Assembly: GCF_019880555.1 (NCBI RefSeq)
Contig: NZ_JAINVU010000001.1
Location: 372,001-436,000 of the forward strand
Direction: 5' to 3'
Length of the DNA: 64,000 nt
Origin: Hephaestia mangrovi
GTDB taxonomy: Bacteria; Pseudomonadota; Alphaproteobacteria; Sphingomonadales; Sphingomonadaceae
Part shown: positions 25,735 through 33,342 of the stretch, one piece after another
Numbering within the stretch: the stretch's first letter is position 1
How the letters are laid out: each line of letters begins with the position of its first letter
Notes under the pieces: generated by a model
What the model saw: the letters and a program-made list of their open reading frames with translations, nothing else
Database searches by the model: none
What the model was told of the DNA's origin: nothing
Position numbers and translations under genes: made by a program

Positions 25735-26844
25735 ATGGCCGCGATGAGCGCAATGGCCGATTTCAGCGGGGAAGACGCAGGCGCATTGCGCTTCTCGGGC
25801 AGCTTGACGCTGGCGGGTCTGGGAGACCTGGCCGACCGGCTGCGCGATTATGACGGCGACGCGAAAACGATCGACCTGTCGGGAATCGACCATATCGATA
25901 CCGTCGGCGCCTGGGTGATCCATCGCTTCGCCGAGGATAGCGGCGCCACGGTCGAGGGGCTGGGGCCGGATGCGCAGCACCTGCTCGAACAGGTATCGAA
26001 AGCCGACGAGCCGGTTGCGGTGCGGCCCGACTACGATTCGTCGTTCAAGCGCGTGCTCGGCGAGATCGGCGAGGCCGTCACCGAATCGGCGCGAACGCTC
26101 TACGGCCTGCTCGGCTTTCTCGGCGGGACCACGCTGGCGTTCATCCATGTCGCGCGGCATCCGTCGCGCTTCCGCTTCAATGCGACGGTGCACCGGTTCG
26201 AAGTGGTCGGCGTCTCGGCGCTCGGCATCATCGGGCTGATGAGCTTCCTGATCGGCATCGTCATCGCGCAGCAGGGCGCGGTGCAGCTCCGCCAGTTCGG
26301 CGCCGAGGCATTCACCATCAACCTGGTCGGGCGAATTACCCTGCGCGAGCTGGGTGTGTTGATGACGGCGATCATGGTCGCGGGGCGATCGGGATCCGCC
26401 TTCGCGGCGCAATTGGGCACGATGAAGCTGACCGAGGAAATCGACGCGATGCGGACGATCGGCGTGTCGCCGATGGAGGCGCTGGTGCTGCCGCGAACGC
26501 TGGCGACGGTGATCCTGATGCCGCTGCTCGGCTTCTATTCGTCGCTGGTCGCGATTATCGGCGGCGGGCTGTTGTGCTGGGCGTCGCTCGGCATCCCGCC
26601 GATCACCTTCATCGAGCGCATCCGCGAAGTGGTGCCGATCACCGATCTTTATGTCGGGCTGGTCAAGGCGCCGGTGTTCGGCGCGATCATCGGCATCGCG
26701 GGCTGTTTCCAGGGGATGCAGGTGGAAAGCGATGCCGAGCAGGTCGGCCTGCGCACCACGGCAGCGGTGGTGCAGGCTATCTTTCTGGTGATCGTGCTCG
26801 ACGCCTTCTTCGCGGTGTTCTTCACCTGGATCGGGTGGATCTGA
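25735..26844 (+). CDS. mlaE: MlaE-type lipid transport permease with N-terminal STAS domain
   Basis: A protein of up to 369 residues; the start could be the ATG at 25735, 25744 or 25753, none with a clear ribosome site. Residues 5-95 form a STAS-like domain (KTIDLSGIDHIDTVGAWVIH), the fold of MlaB. After a linker, the MlaE permease follows with about five helices (about 155-365), including ITLRELGVLMTAIMVAGRSG, MRTIGVSPMEALVLPR and the final FFAVFFTWIGWI. It is the inner-membrane channel of a phospholipid transporter that keeps outer-membrane lipid asymmetry. The fused STAS part explains why no mlaB gene is present. Its stop overlaps the mlaF start. Confidence 0.92.
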   Translation: MAAMSAMADFSGEDAGALRFSGSLTLAGLGDLADRLRDYDGDAKTIDLSGIDHIDTVGAWVIHRFAEDSGATVEGLGPDAQHLLEQVSKADEPVAVRPDYDSSFKRVLGEIGEAVTESARTLYGLLGFLGGTTLAFIHVARHPSRFRFNATVHRFEVVGVSALGIIGLMSFLIGIVIAQQGAVQLRQFGAEAFTINLVGRITLRELGVLMTAIMVAGRSGSAFAAQLGTMKLTEEIDAMRTIGVSPMEALVLPRTLATVILMPLLGFYSSLVAIIGGGLLCWASLGIPPITFIERIREVVPITDLYVGLVKAPVFGAIIGIAGCFQGMQVESDAEQVGLRTTAAVVQAIFLVIVLDAFFAVFFTWIGWI

Positions 26845-27662
26845 TGGCGGACGACGATGATGACGTCATCATCCGCGTGCGCGGGCTGAAGACCAGCTTC
26901 GGCGAGCAGGTAATCCACGACGACCTCGACCTCGACGTGCACAAGGGCGAGATTCTGGGCGTGGTCGGCGGTTCAGGCACGGGCAAATCGGTGCTGATGC
27001 GCGCGATCGTCGGCCTGCAGACCCCCGACGCGGGCGAGATCACCGTGTTCGGCGAGCCGACGATCGGGCGCGAGGAGACCGAGGCGGTCGAGATTCGCAA
27101 GCGCTGGGGCGTGCTGTTCCAGGGCGGCGCCTTGTTCTCGACGTTGACGGTGGCGGAAAACGTGCAGGTGCCGATCCGCGAATTCTATCCCCAGATCGAC
27201 CAGGGGCTGCTCGACCAGATCGCCGCATACAAGGTTGTGATGTCCGGCTTGCCCGCCGATGCCGGGCCGAAATTTCCCGCCGAGCTTTCGGGCGGCATGA
27301 AGAAACGCGCCGGCGTGGCGCGCGCGCTGGCGCTCGATCCCGAGCTGCTGTTCCTCGACGAGCCGACGGCGGGGCTCGATCCGATCGGCGCGGCGGCGTT
27401 CGACGAGCTGATCGCGTCGTTGCAGAAGACCCTGGGCCTGACGGTCTTCCTCATCACCCACGATCTCGATACGCTCTACGCGATCTGCGACCGGGTGGCG
27501 GTGCTCGCCGACAAGCGCGTGATCGGCGTCGGCACGATTCCCGAGTTGCTGGCGATGGACCATCCGTGGATCCAGGAATATTTCAACGGCCCGCGCGGCC
27601 GCGCCGCCACCGCGACGCTCGAGCGCGACCGTGAACGGCAAAAGGCAGGGACGAAAGACTGA
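26844..27662 (+). CDS. mlaF: MlaF-type ABC ATPase
   Basis: A protein of 272 residues from the ATG at 26844, which overlaps the mlaE stop (TGATG). Walker A is GGSGTGKS (about 41-48), the signature LSGGMKKRAGVARAL, Walker B LLFLDEPTAGLDP and the H-loop ITHDLDT. The SGGMKKR signature is typical of MlaF/Mkl ATPases rather than drug exporters. It drives lipid movement through MlaE. The C-terminal tail (YFNGPRGRAA, then charged residues) resembles the MlaF segment that clasps the neighbouring subunit. The stop overlaps the mlaD start. Confidence 0.94.
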   Translation: MADDDDDVIIRVRGLKTSFGEQVIHDDLDLDVHKGEILGVVGGSGTGKSVLMRAIVGLQTPDAGEITVFGEPTIGREETEAVEIRKRWGVLFQGGALFSTLTVAENVQVPIREFYPQIDQGLLDQIAAYKVVMSGLPADAGPKFPAELSGGMKKRAGVARALALDPELLFLDEPTAGLDPIGAAAFDELIASLQKTLGLTVFLITHDLDTLYAICDRVAVLADKRVIGVGTIPELLAMDHPWIQEYFNGPRGRAATATLERDRERQKAGTKD

Positions 27663-28627
27663 TGGAAACGCGTTCGAACCATGTCCTCGTCGGCGCCGTG
27701 GTGCTGATCCTGCTGCTCGTGCTGGCGCTGTTCACGGTGTGGCTGGCGCGGCTCGGCACCAGCGAGAACAAGGAATACGATATCTTCTTCAAACAGTCCG
27801 TCGACGGGCTCGCGAAGGGATCGCAGGTCGCTTATTCGGGCGTGCCATCGGGCCAGGTCAAGGACATTCAGTTGTGGAAGCCCGATCCGCAATATGTGCG
27901 CGTGCGCGTGGCGCTGAACGGTGGCACGCCGATCTTGCAGGGCACCACGGCGGCGATCCAGTCGAGCTTCACCGGCACCTCGACCGTGGCGCTCGACGGG
28001 GGCGTGAAGGGCGCACCGCCGATCGGCTGCCCGAAGGAAAATCCGGAGCGCGAATGCCCCTATGGCGTGCCGGTGATCCCGACCAAAACCTCGGGGCTCG
28101 GCGCGATCCTGAGTTCGGCGCCGCAGTTGCTCGAGCGCCTGTCGACGCTGACCGAGCGGCTGACCATCCTGCTCGGCGACAAGAACCAGGCGTCGATCGC
28201 GGGCATCCTGGCCAATACCAACCGGCTGACTGGCGCGCTGGCCGATCGCGCGCCGGAAATCGCCGCGACGCTCGCCCAGACGCGAGTCGCGATCCAGCAG
28301 GCGGGCGACGCGGCGCAGAAGATCGGCGATCTTGCCGAGACGACCAATGGCGTGCTGTCCGATGACGTCAAGCCGACGCTGGCCAATCTCAACGATGCGA
28401 TCGTCTCGGCCAAGCAGAGCACCGAGACGCTCAATGCGGCGGTCCAGGACGCGCGGCCGGGCCTGCAGGACTTCTCCAAGCAGACGGTGCCCAACGTCAA
28501 CGAACTGATCCGCAACCTGCGCGATATGTCCAAATCTCTGTCCGAGGTGTCGGAACGGATCAACCAGGGCGGCGCCAGCTCGGTGCTCGGCCCGCAGAAG
28601 CTTCCCGACTATAAGGGCAAGAAATGA
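27662..28627 (+). CDS. mlaD: MlaD family MCE-domain protein
   Basis: A protein of 321 residues starting at 27662 (TGATG overlap with mlaF). One N-terminal transmembrane anchor (VLVGAVVLILLLVLALFTVW), then the MCE domain (about 40-120; YSGVPSGQVKDI and VRVALNGGTPI), and a long helical C-terminal extension (about 150-300), longer than that of E. coli MlaD (183 residues). A Cys pair lies in a short insert (CPKENPEREC). It binds lipid in the periplasm as a hexameric ring over MlaE. The extension could form a longer periplasmic tube or needle, as known for other MCE proteins; this is inference. Confidence 0.92.
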   Translation: METRSNHVLVGAVVLILLLVLALFTVWLARLGTSENKEYDIFFKQSVDGLAKGSQVAYSGVPSGQVKDIQLWKPDPQYVRVRVALNGGTPILQGTTAAIQSSFTGTSTVALDGGVKGAPPIGCPKENPERECPYGVPVIPTKTSGLGAILSSAPQLLERLSTLTERLTILLGDKNQASIAGILANTNRLTGALADRAPEIAATLAQTRVAIQQAGDAAQKIGDLAETTNGVLSDDVKPTLANLNDAIVSAKQSTETLNAAVQDARPGLQDFSKQTVPNVNELIRNLRDMSKSLSEVSERINQGGASSVLGPQKLPDYKGKK

Positions 28628-29229
28628 GGCGCATCATCATGAAGAAGCCGATCCTGCTCGCCATGCTGGCGCCGGCCGTGCTGCTGTCCGGCTGCATCAG
28701 TTTCGGTGCCAAGCCGCCGCCCTCGCTGCTGACGCTCGATCCCGCGACACCCGCGCCTGTCGGCAAGGTGGAGACGGCGACGCCCGAGCATACGATGACG
28801 GTGAACGTGCCGGTGGTGCCGCAGGAACTCGCGGTACAGCGCGTGCCGGTGCAGGCGAGCGATACCTCGATCGCCTATGTCAAGGACGCGCAATGGGTCG
28901 AGCCGCCGGCCAAGCTGTTCGCGCGGCTGCTCGCCGACACGATCACGGCGAAAACCGACTGGGTGGTGCTCGGCAGCGAGCAGAGCCGGGTCGATCCGGG
29001 CACGCGGTTGTCCGGCGAATTGCGCAATTTCGGCATCGATGCCGGAACGCACGAGGCGGTGGTGACCTATGATGCGGCGCTGCTGCGCTCGGGCGCGTCA
29101 TCGGTCGTCAAGCAGCGGTTCGAGGCGCGGGTGCCGGTATCCGAAATCGCGGCGGGGCCGGCCGGCATCGCGCTCAACCAGGCAGCCAATCAGGTGGCCG
29201 CCGAGGTGGCGGGCTGGGTCGGGCAGTAG
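28624..29229 (+). CDS. ABC-type transport auxiliary lipoprotein (PqiC/ABC_trans_aux)
   Basis: A protein of 201 residues (or 196 from the ATG at 28639). The ATG at 28624 overlaps the mlaD stop (ATGA). The lipobox is LLSGC (Cys at about residue 24), followed by an ABC_trans_aux domain: LLTLDPATPAP, VNVPVVPQELAVQRVPV, YVKDAQWVEPPAKLFARLL and the closing VAAEVAGWV. Proteins of this kind are outer-membrane lipoproteins that work with MCE systems, such as PqiC. It completes a four-gene lipid transport operon and could be its outer-membrane dock. Confidence 0.9.
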   Translation: MRRIIMKKPILLAMLAPAVLLSGCISFGAKPPPSLLTLDPATPAPVGKVETATPEHTMTVNVPVVPQELAVQRVPVQASDTSIAYVKDAQWVEPPAKLFARLLADTITAKTDWVVLGSEQSRVDPGTRLSGELRNFGIDAGTHEAVVTYDAALLRSGASSVVKQRFEARVPVSEIAAGPAGIALNQAANQVAAEVAGWVGQ

Positions 29230-29236
29230 TCGCGGG

Positions 29237-31258
29237 TCAGTCCGAAAAGCGGAAGCCGATCCACAAGGTCCGCGGCGTGCCGAGATCGATCGAGCCGCCC
29301 TGGTTGCGAGTGAGCACGGTTTCGTCGAACAGGTTTTCCGCGCGCGCAACGATGGCGAGATGGCGATTGACCGGCACGGCGGCGACCGCATCGACGGTGG
29401 TCGCGGCGGGCAACACCTCGGTTTCGCGATCGTCCTCAAATTGCTTGCCTATGTAGCGGACGGTTGCCGACAGGCTCGGCCCACGAACTGGTGCCCAGGC
29501 GAGCGTGGCGCTGGCGCTATGGCGCGGGCTTTGCGCGGGCGTCATGCCATCGAAGGCGCGGCCGGGGGCATGCACGATGCTGTGATCGTAAGCGTAGGAC
29601 GCGGATAGCGAGACCGCGCCGAATTGCGCCCGCGCCGAGGCTTCGATCCCCCTGGCGACGATCGCATCGACGTTCTGACGCTGGAGCAGGTTGGTGCCGA
29701 TCGTGACATTGGCGATCGCGTCGTCGAGGCGGTTGTAGAAGGCGGTGACGCCGAGGGTGACGCCGGCGAGGGGCGCGAAGTCCACGCCGCCCTCGACGCC
29801 CTTGAGGCGTTCCGGGGCGAGATCGGCATTGGCTTCGGTCGTCACCGGATAGACGGTGTAGGGGCGGTAGAGCTCGTTCAGCGTCGGCAGGCGGAAGCCG
29901 GTATAGGCCGCCGCGCGCAGATCGATCGCTGGGCCGGCATGGAGCAGCGCGCCGAGGCGGCCGGTTGCTCGGGTGCCGCCGCGATCGGCGAAATGCCGGT
30001 CGCTATCGACCGCGCCGGTTGCGCTCAGCTCATGATAGAAACCATTGGTGATCGTCCAGCGATCGATCCGTCCGCCGCCGGTGAGCACCAGCGGGCCGAG
30101 CGTCCAGTCATCCTCGATGAACGCGCCGATCGTCTCGCTGTCGCCGCCGGCGCGGCGGTAGGCGGTGGCGAGGCCGGTGGCGGCGCTATAGGGCTGTTCG
30201 TGCAGCGTGCCTTCGGCATGGCGCAGGTCCATGCCGAGCCGCAAGACGTGACCGGCGCCGACCGGCGGGCGCAGCTCGATCTTGCCGCCGAGCCCGGTGG
30301 CCGGCGTGTTGTGTTGATCGAGCACCAGCTTGTAGCTCGACGAGCTGATCACCTTGTTCGAGAAATTGCGCGCCTGGACATAAGCAAGCGCGTCGATCGC
30401 CCAGCGGCCGCGGTGGACGAGGCGGATGCTGGCGTCATTGGCTTCGGTGCTGCTGTCGGCGCCCTTGAAACGCAAGGTGCGATTGTCGCGATAAATGGCG
30501 GCGCGGGCCTGGATTTCGGTCTCGGCGTCGATCGGCGCGACGGCGCGGATGCTGGTCGTCCAATCCTCGTAGCGGGCCCGCGCGGTCGCCGGCACGCGCT
30601 GATCGGCGGGCGTGGTGTAGAAACCGTCGCCGCGATCATATTGGCCGCCGATCGAAACGTAACCGCCGCCGAGATCGGGCGAGAAGGAGCCGGTGAGCAT
30701 CGTCGAATCGCGGCTGCCGTAGAAGGCGCTGGCTTCGTAGCGCAGCAGATCGGCGCGCGTCGCGCTGGCGAGCTCGATCGTCCCCGCGACGGCGCCCGCG
30801 CCGAACGCGCCGGTGCCGCCGCCGCGCGTCACGCGGACCGCCGACAGGCGATCGGGGACCAGCGCGTTGAACGGAATATAGCCGAAGAACGGATCAGCTT
30901 GGGGGACACCGTCGAGCAGCACCAGCGTCCGGCTGGTCGCATTGCCGCCGATCGCGCGCAGCGTGACGCCCTGCGCCGAGGGATTGGCGGAGCGGCTGTC
31001 CGAGCGGCGAAATTCCTGCAGGCCGGCGACATTCTGAAGCACGTCCTCGAGCCGGCCGCTGGCGCTGTTTTGCAGCCGGTCGCGGTCGATCAGAATGGTG
31101 CCGTAGGCCGGCGTGCCGGGCGGCAGCGGCAGGCCGGTGCCGAGCACGACGATCTCGGGCGTGGCCGACGCGTCTTGTGACTCCCGGGCAGCGGCCGGCG
31201 CGGCGATGACGCAGGCAGCCGCCAGCACCGATAGTCGGTGAGCGTGCGTGCGCGCCAT
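29237..31258 (-). CDS. TonB-dependent outer-membrane receptor
   Basis: A protein of 673 residues with a signal peptide (cleavage near APAAA) and a TonB-box-like PEIVVLGTG. The plug (about 50-165; RLEDVLQNVAGLQEF and LVLLDGVPQADPFFGYIPF) is followed by a 22-strand type barrel ending in LGTPRTLWIGFRFSD, with the expected terminal aromatic. The ENLFDE motif near the C-terminus is the family signature. The ligand is unknown; BtuB/cobalamin-type and siderophore receptors both fit. It follows the DUF3325 gene by 70 bp on the same strand and may be the last gene of the Fur-controlled set. It is convergent with the Mla operon, 7 bp apart. Confidence 0.9.
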   Translation of the reverse strand: MARTHAHRLSVLAAACVIAAPAAARESQDASATPEIVVLGTGLPLPPGTPAYGTILIDRDRLQNSASGRLEDVLQNVAGLQEFRRSDSRSANPSAQGVTLRAIGGNATSRTLVLLDGVPQADPFFGYIPFNALVPDRLSAVRVTRGGGTGAFGAGAVAGTIELASATRADLLRYEASAFYGSRDSTMLTGSFSPDLGGGYVSIGGQYDRGDGFYTTPADQRVPATARARYEDWTTSIRAVAPIDAETEIQARAAIYRDNRTLRFKGADSSTEANDASIRLVHRGRWAIDALAYVQARNFSNKVISSSSYKLVLDQHNTPATGLGGKIELRPPVGAGHVLRLGMDLRHAEGTLHEQPYSAATGLATAYRRAGGDSETIGAFIEDDWTLGPLVLTGGGRIDRWTITNGFYHELSATGAVDSDRHFADRGGTRATGRLGALLHAGPAIDLRAAAYTGFRLPTLNELYRPYTVYPVTTEANADLAPERLKGVEGGVDFAPLAGVTLGVTAFYNRLDDAIANVTIGTNLLQRQNVDAIVARGIEASARAQFGAVSLSASYAYDHSIVHAPGRAFDGMTPAQSPRHSASATLAWAPVRGPSLSATVRYIGKQFEDDRETEVLPAATTVDAVAAVPVNRHLAIVARAENLFDETVLTRNQGGSIDLGTPRTLWIGFRFSD

Positions 31259-31328
31259 GTGCTTCTCCTCGCGAGCGGTTCGATGGCTTTCACCTATCGG
31301 CGCTGACCGGCGCGCGAAAGCCCCGGCC

Positions 31329-31589
31329 TCACGCGCGGCGGCGGATCACGGCCAGTGCCAGCAGGATCAGGCCCGCGCTGAGCGTCGCTAGGCCGAACCA
31401 ATCGAGAATGGCCTGGCCGATCGGCCGGGTGCGCGATGCGGCGAGCATCGAAAGAGCGAGCAGGATCGCGCCACAGACCGGCGCCGCTCGCCATGCCCTG
31501 CCGCCCGGCCTCAGCCGCACGCTGCGCGGCGTCGCATACATCGCGGCGGCGAGCGCGGCGAAGCCGAATAGCTGCAGCAGCATCGTCAT
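31329..31589 (-). CDS. DUF3325 family small membrane protein
   Basis: A protein of 86 residues from the ATG at 31589, overlapping the stop of the PepSY gene (ATGA). Three hydrophobic helices (about 2-17, 33-49 and 62-82) with a basic loop; MYATPRSVRLRP fits DUF3325. These small proteins are found next to PepSY-type iron reductases in siderophore loci, and their role is unknown. The overlap marks it as the fourth gene of the operon starting at 35525. Confidence 0.8.
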   Translation of the reverse strand: MTMLLQLFGFAALAAAMYATPRSVRLRPGGRAWRAAPVCGAILLALSMLAASRTRPIGQAILDWFGLATLSAGLILLALAVIRRRA

Positions 31590-33052
31590 GCCGCGACACG
31601 CCTTCGCGCCCACCAGGACGCCGCGAAGAACGCCAGGCCCGCGACGACCATCGTCAGGTCGCCGACGCGCAGCACCATGGTTCCGGCGCCGCGCGTCGCG
31701 ATGTCCGCCAGCGGCAGCACCGTCCAGGCGAAACCGGCGACGGCGAGCAGCGCCGGCCAGGCAACCCGCCGCGGAAGCGCGAAGGCGAGAACCAGCGCCG
31801 CCGCCCAGATCGAATAGAGGCACGTCACCTCGGTCGCGGCGCGGTCGGCGCCGCCCAGCGGAAGCAGGCGGTTGGCCCAGAAATAGCCGGCGAAGGCGAT
31901 CGGCGCGCCGGCGATCACGCCGATGTTGAGCCGCTCGACAAGGCGGTTGCAGAAGCCCAGCGAGGCGCGTTCGCGACGCTTGACGATCCACAATATCAGG
32001 CCGGTGGCGATGCCGCCGGTCAGCGCGAGGCCGCTGGCGAAATAGAGCCAGCGGATCAACGGATCGGCGAAGCGCGCCAGATGGAGGCCATAGACCACGT
32101 CATAGGCCTTCACCATCGCCCGGCCTTCGCGATAATCGGCGAGCACGCGGCCGGTGGTGCCGTCGAAGCTGATCGCCTCCGGGCTGGTGGCAATGCCGCC
32201 GTCGTCTGCCTGATAGACCAGCACCAGCGAGGCCGCGTCCTTCGGGTTGAGCACCGAGATCAGCCCGACGTGACCGCCGCCGAAGCGCCGCTCGGCCTCG
32301 GCGATCATCGGCGCGATCGGGGCGAGCGTGCCGGGCGTGCCGGCGGCGGCGCGGCTGATCGCGCCGGGAACGAGATCCTGGAAGGCGGCGGCGCTGTTAT
32401 TGCCGTAAACCGCGTGCGCGCCCCACGGCATCGCCAGCGAGAACAAGGTGACGAGCCCGGTGAAGGTAATCATGATGTGAAACGGCAGCGCGAACACGCC
32501 GAGCGCATTGTGCGCATCGAGCCAGGCGCGTTGGCCACGGCCGGGGCGGAAGGTGAAGAAATCGCGGAAGATGCGGCGGTGAGCGATCACGCCGCTGATC
32601 AGCGCGAGGAGCATCGCCGCCGCGGCGGTGCAGGCGAGCAGGCGGCCCCAGGGGTAAGGAAGCTGCAGCTCGAAATGGAGGCGATAGAAGAACTCGCCGC
32701 CGCGCGTCTGCCTGAGCGCGGGCAGGCCGGAGACGGGATCGAGCGCGCGCAGCGTGTAATCGAGCCCGTGAAACCAGACCGCCTCGACCGTGTTGGTGCG
32801 CGGACCCGGCGCATAAAGGAACCAGGCACCCGCATCGCTCGCGTGTTTTTGCAGCCACCCCACCGCCGCGGCGACAGCCTGCGGAGCCGGCGCGCGATCA
32901 CGCGTTTCGGGGCGCATCCATTCGCCGATTTCGGGGCGGAACACCGCAAGGCTGCCGGCGAGGCACATGACGTAGAGCACCCAGCCGAGCAACAGCCCCG
33001 ACCAGCCGTGCAGCCAGGCCATCGTCTGGCGGACGCCCTCGCGAACCTTCAC
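31586..33052 (-). CDS. PepSY-domain inner-membrane protein, likely siderophore-iron reductase
   Basis: A protein of 488 residues from the GTG at 33052, which overlaps the stop of the DUF3649 gene (GTGA). The first helix contains WLHGWSGLLLGWVLYVMCL, typical of PepSY-associated proteins (PiuB type). Further helices lie at about 190-210, 235-255, 345-370, 390-415 and 425-485. Conserved His residues (LHGW, DAHNALGVFALPFH, YGLH) probably bind heme. Relatives such as FoxB and FpvG of Pseudomonas reduce ferric siderophores at the inner membrane. Here it lies behind a hydroxamate-type receptor, which supports that role. The reductase function is inferred from the family. Confidence 0.88.
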   Translation of the reverse strand: MKVREGVRQTMAWLHGWSGLLLGWVLYVMCLAGSLAVFRPEIGEWMRPETRDRAPAPQAVAAAVGWLQKHASDAGAWFLYAPGPRTNTVEAVWFHGLDYTLRALDPVSGLPALRQTRGGEFFYRLHFELQLPYPWGRLLACTAAAAMLLALISGVIAHRRIFRDFFTFRPGRGQRAWLDAHNALGVFALPFHIMITFTGLVTLFSLAMPWGAHAVYGNNSAAAFQDLVPGAISRAAAGTPGTLAPIAPMIAEAERRFGGGHVGLISVLNPKDAASLVLVYQADDGGIATSPEAISFDGTTGRVLADYREGRAMVKAYDVVYGLHLARFADPLIRWLYFASGLALTGGIATGLILWIVKRRERASLGFCNRLVERLNIGVIAGAPIAFAGYFWANRLLPLGGADRAATEVTCLYSIWAAALVLAFALPRRVAWPALLAVAGFAWTVLPLADIATRGAGTMVLRVGDLTMVVAGLAFFAASWWARRRVAA

Positions 33053-33342
33053 GCCGGCGGCCCCGCCAGCCACGCCAGCGCCGCCAGCAGCGCCGCCGCG
33101 ATCAGAATGCCGGCCCAGGCGCGCGTGGCGCTGCGCGCGAGGAACGCCCAGATCGCGACGCCGGGCATGACGAAGAAGGCGAGCATGGTGCCGGGTAGCA
33201 CCGCCTCGATGCGCGGCAGCGGCAACAGCCGCGCGATCGCCGCCGCGAACAGTGCCGCGACCCCATAGCCGCCGAGCACCGCCGCGGCGGTGCGCGCGGT
33301 GACGTTGGCGCGATACCGCCAGCCGCGCCGCGCCGCGCTCAC
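33049..33342 (-). CDS. DUF3649 family small membrane protein
   Basis: A protein of 97 residues from the GTG at 33342, which overlaps the receptor stop (GTGA). Its stop in turn overlaps the GTG of the PepSY gene. Three hydrophobic helices (about 18-38, 45-65 and 74-94). The family is known mainly from iron-siderophore loci, beside PepSY reductases. It probably helps assemble or work with that reductase in the inner membrane. Confidence 0.8.
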   Translation of the reverse strand: MSAARRGWRYRANVTARTAAAVLGGYGVAALFAAAIARLLPLPRIEAVLPGTMLAFFVMPGVAIWAFLARSATRAWAGILIAAALLAALAWLAGPPA

